From: an uncultured Eubacteriales bacterium
Lineage (GTDB): Bacteria; Bacillota; Clostridia; Christensenellales; Borkfalkiaceae
Length of the DNA: 7,774 nt
Direction: 5' to 3'
Assembly: GCA_902766475.1 (NCBI GenBank)
Contig: CACXDQ010000057.1
Coordinates: 1-7,774 of the forward strand
Shown: positions 5,966 to 7,774 of the stretch, piece by piece
How positions within the stretch are numbered: position 1 is the first letter of the stretch
Layout of the letters: the number at the start of each line of letters is the position of its first letter
The notes under the pieces: model-generated
The model's input: the letters and a program-made list of their open reading frames with translations, nothing else
Database searches by the model: none
What the model was told of the DNA's origin: nothing
Program-made: the position numbers and the translations under genes

Positions 5966-5980
5966 AGTGATTATATCACT
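5966..5980. promoter_or_regulatory. Inverted repeat over the -10 element (candidate operator)
   Basis: AGTGAT-TAT-ATCACT is a perfect 6-bp-arm dyad of 15 bases that fully contains the -10 hexamer at 5970-5975. A protein bound here would block the promoter. No known regulator's consensus was recognised, and AT-rich -10 regions can look palindromic by chance. Confidence 0.4.
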
Positions 5981-5998
5981 TTTTAAAAGAAAATACAA
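5970..5998 (-). promoter_or_regulatory. Sigma-A-type promoter of the lgt-to-malic-enzyme operon
   Basis: On the minus strand, -35 TTGTAT (5998-5993) and -10 TATAAT (5975-5970) are separated by exactly 17 bases, and TGA directly before the -10 gives an extended TGn element. The -10 is a perfect consensus match and the -35 matches at four of six positions. Initiation near 5963 would give a leader of about 57 bases before the lgt TTG. It lies in the AT-rich gap after the upstream unit's terminator, where an operon promoter is expected. Confidence 0.85.
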
Positions 5999-6068
5999 TA
6001 AAATATCGTAACATTTTTGAGCAACGCCGAAATTCAGCCGTTTTGACGGGCAATTTTTATCCGAGCAT

Positions 6069-6111
6069 AAACAAACCCGCCCGAGGAAGGTATTTACGGG
6101 TGGGTTCGTTT
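6069..6111 (-). terminator. Intrinsic terminator of the glycosyltransferase-acyltransferase unit
   Basis: Read on the minus strand, the arms 6111-6097 and 6083-6069 pair over 15 positions with one mismatch and one G-U, around a 13-base loop. The core is CCCACCCG with CGGGCGGG. It is followed by TTTGTTTAT, a fair U-tract partly inside the stem. It lies 82 bases after the acyltransferase stop and before the lgt promoter, so it insulates the two units. On the plus strand it is followed by A residues and would not terminate. Confidence 0.75.
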
Positions 6112-6192
6112 AAAAAAAACATGGAGAATTGTAGGCAAATTATTTTCCCTATCGGGAAAAGCCGAAAAACAGTTAAAACCGTCTTTCCTATT

Positions 6193-7110
6193 TTATATAT
6201 TGTTTTCCGTGCGCTCGCACTGCGTTTCGCACTCGTCCGCCGAAACGGGCGGCTCGGCTGAAACGTTCCGTTCGTCGAACGCCGAAGATCTTTTGAGTGC
6301 GTTTTCGGAAACTTTTTCGGGTATAAAATCTACCTCGCTATGCACCTTGACGTACTCGATAAAAGCATAATCTGAAAGCTTGCTCCTCTCCGTCATCGTT
6401 TCGTAAACCTCGTTGCGAAGTTTTTTCGCACGCTGTTTAACGGGCAAACTTTCGTCGGGTAAAAACGGACCGTCGACGTAAGTTTCGATGCGTGGAAGCG
6501 AGCCTATAAGTCGTTTATGAAAGGTTTTCGTAAAGCAAAAGACGGGCTTTAAATTTTCCGCCGCATACCTGAAAGACGTATCCTTGAACGGTCTTATGCC
6601 CGTATAGTACGGCCAGATATGCGCTTCGGGATAGATGACCACCGCTTTACCCTCGGCGGAAAGTCTGTTTACCTCGGCGGTAAATTCTTTAAGCCCCGTA
6701 ATGGTATTTGCGACGGGCACGCCGCCCATCATCGGAACGATCGTTCCCATTGCGGGTATCTCGACGGCTTGCGGACCGACGAGAATGTACGCCTTTTTGG
6801 GAAAAGATATCATAGACGGCGTAAATGCGTCGCCCATGGACATGGTGTGATTGCCGTAGAGGTAAAACCCGTCCTTTTTATATCCTTTCAGCACCTTGGC
6901 ATTTTTTATTTTTTCGCCGTAGACGAGCAAATTGAACAGTTTTGCAACGGGCGTGGCTATAAGTCTGTAAGCGATAAATGCGCACACGTTCCACAGAAAA
7001 TTGTGTTTTCCGTACTTAAAGCCGACGAGGGGTTTAGCCTCTATCTTTGCCCCGGCAAAGTCGTCGTTCAATTCGTCTTTATAATAGTAAACCTTTTTCA
7101 TATTTGCCAA
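6193..7110 (-). CDS. PlsC-like acyltransferase (lysophospholipid/glycolipid type)
   Basis: Likely transfers an acyl chain from acyl-ACP or acyl-CoA to a glycerol-based or glycosylated lipid at the inner membrane face. The 305 residues show a hydrophobic N-terminal stretch (38-63), the block GNHTMSMGDAF (86-96) with catalytic His88 and Asp94, GGVPV (129-133) and IYPEAHIWPYYTGIRPFKD (159-177), which stands where PlsC proteins have an EGTRS-like block. His and Asp are five residues apart instead of the canonical four. The tail after about 265 is polar, acidic and probably disordered. The open frame begins at TTG (7110), but ATG three codons on (7101, giving 302 residues) is equally possible, and neither has a good Shine-Dalgarno. 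It follows the glycosyltransferase by 8-17 bases, so they are probably co-transcribed. The substrate is unknown. Confidence 0.85.
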   Translation of the reverse strand: MANMKKVYYYKDELNDDFAGAKIEAKPLVGFKYGKHNFLWNVCAFIAYRLIATPVAKLFNLLVYGEKIKNAKVLKGYKKDGFYLYGNHTMSMGDAFTPSMISFPKKAYILVGPQAVEIPAMGTIVPMMGGVPVANTITGLKEFTAEVNRLSAEGKAVVIYPEAHIWPYYTGIRPFKDTSFRYAAENLKPVFCFTKTFHKRLIGSLPRIETYVDGPFLPDESLPVKQRAKKLRNEVYETMTERSKLSDYAFIEYVKVHSEVDFIPEKVSENALKRSSAFDERNVSAEPPVSADECETQCERTENNI

Positions 7111-7118
7111 ATTTTATT

Positions 7119-7774
7119 TCAGCCGCCGCTTTCAGCGGCTTTTTCAATCATTTTTTCCATCTTGTCCATACATAGCGCATGGGCAAACCCGTTTGCCATA
7201 TCGGCGTATTTAAGCTTGTATTCCCTCTTCAAGTCCTCGTGTTCATACCAGAAATCTATCTTGTTTGCGAGGTCTTTTTCGTCGTGCATCTTAAAGAGGT
7301 TGTTATCGTCTATCGCAAAGTTTACGGTTGCGCTCTTGGGCGAATTGCATATCACCGGTACAAGCCCGCTCACTATCGCTTCAAGGCAGGCAATAGCCTC
7401 GATCTCGACGGTAGCCGTGTGGACGTAAAGGTCGGCGCCGTGGAGAATATCTATTATCTCCTCTCTGCTGAAAAAGTTGAAGTCAGCGTCGACCCTGTTT
7501 TTCAAAGCGAGCTTTTCAAGCTTGTTTTTAAACGGGCCGTCGCCGGCGAAAACGACCTTTATCTTGTCCCTATACTTGCTTTCCCCGACGGCTTTTATGA
7601 GCTGAAACTGCGCCTTTTCCTTACTTAATCTTCCCGAACAAACGATAGTGAACTTATCGCTCACCCTCTTTCCCGCTCTCGGTGCGAAAAACTCCTCGTT
7701 TACGCCGTTGGAGATGACGTTTGAATTTGTCTTGTGCGTTGCGCCCTCGAACACGTCCCTTATGAACGCCGTGG
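7119..7774 (-). CDS. Glycosyltransferase family 4-type protein, C-terminal part (5' end outside window)
   Basis: The frame is open to the window edge, so only the C-terminal 218 or so residues are seen. The GTG at 7754 is an internal Val codon, because TAFIRD precedes it in frame. Visible parts are SNVISNGVNEEFF at the domain junction, the GT-B C-terminal Rossmann strand FTIVCSGRLSKEKAQ, VVFAGDGPFKNKLEKLA, then the nucleotide-sugar site HTATVEIEAIACLEAIVSG, whose EIEAIACLE fits the EX7E motif of GT4 retaining enzymes, and PVICNSPKSATVNFAID. GT4 enzymes transfer a sugar from a nucleotide donor to lipids, glycans or small molecules. The PlsC-like gene just downstream makes a glycolipid role plausible, but that is inference. 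The stop at 7121-7119 is followed by an 8-base gap. Confidence 0.88.
   Translation of the reverse strand, partial: TAFIRDVFEGATHKTNSNVISNGVNEEFFAPRAGKRVSDKFTIVCSGRLSKEKAQFQLIKAVGESKYRDKIKVVFAGDGPFKNKLEKLALKNRVDADFNFFSREEIIDILHGADLYVHTATVEIEAIACLEAIVSGLVPVICNSPKSATVNFAIDDNNLFKMHDEKDLANKIDFWYEHEDLKREYKLKYADMANGFAHALCMDKMEKMIEKAAESGG

Noticed and set aside
6034..6058. CCGT-TTTG-ACGG followed by an A/T-rich stretch as a plus-strand terminator
   Set aside because: A 4-bp stem is too weak, and no plus-strand gene ends nearby.
6143..6160. TTTTCCC-TATC-GGGAAAA hairpin as a second terminator
   Set aside because: The stem is only 7 bp, mostly A-T, and neither strand has a U-tract after it. The hairpin at 6069-6111 is a better terminator.
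6501..6513. 13-base match to the region around repeat copy 1 inside the acyltransferase gene
   Set aside because: On the coding strand it is the Arg-Leu-Ile-Gly codon run CGA CTT ATA GGC. A similar Leu-Ile-Ala run occurs at 6957-6967, so this reflects codon preference and not a third repeat copy.
6619..7428. 269-codon plus-strand open frame spanning the acyltransferase and glycosyltransferase genes
   Set aside because: It runs antisense across two well-supported genes and their junction, and its product resembles no known protein. Long shadow frames are expected opposite genes with this codon use.

Overview
The window looks like a chromosomal housekeeping segment from a Firmicutes-type bacterium, most likely an uncultured member of the Clostridia. 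This is an inference from gene content and signals. An lspA-rluD pair sits next to a coiled-coil gene, there is a stand-alone Lgt, the nicotinate phosphoribosyltransferase and small malic enzyme are of Gram-positive type, ribosome-binding sites are purine-rich, and TTG/GTG starts are frequent. I see no rRNA, tRNA, CRISPR array, insertion sequence or phage gene. Apart from a 26-codon gene end at the left edge, every gene is on the minus strand.

Layout in the direction of transcription, right to left. (1) From 7774 to 6193, the C-terminal part of a GT4-type glycosyltransferase is followed closely by a PlsC-like acyltransferase, and a hairpin with a U-rich tail (6069-6111) probably ends this unit. 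(2) From 5998 to 5907 lies a well-formed sigma-A-type promoter whose -10 sits inside a perfect inverted repeat, followed by a short leader with a possible 15-codon ORF. (3) From 5906 to 200 runs a compact six-gene operon: lgt, nicotinate phosphoribosyltransferase (pncB), a small coiled-coil protein of unknown function, lspA, an RluD-type pseudouridine synthase and malic enzyme. Spacings range from 37 bases to overlaps of 4-8 bases, so transcription and translation are probably coupled throughout. (4) A strong 12-bp GC-rich hairpin (138-165) separates the operon from the convergent plus-strand gene that ends at 81.

Functionally, Lgt and LspA carry out the first two consecutive steps of lipoprotein maturation. 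PncB salvages nicotinate towards NAD, the cofactor class used by malic enzyme, and RluD modifies 23S rRNA. The glycosyltransferase/acyltransferase pair suggests membrane glycolipid or phospholipid synthesis, but their substrates cannot be read from the sequence.

I found no clear new biological system. The most unusual signal is a perfect 17-base sequence found twice, both times between genes. One copy would lie in the 3' tail of the plus-strand transcript, just before its terminator hairpin. The other touches the pncB Shine-Dalgarno, with the transcripts in opposite sense, so the two RNAs could pair. The leader ORF before lgt, the dyad over its promoter and the conserved-looking coiled-coil gene are secondary leads.
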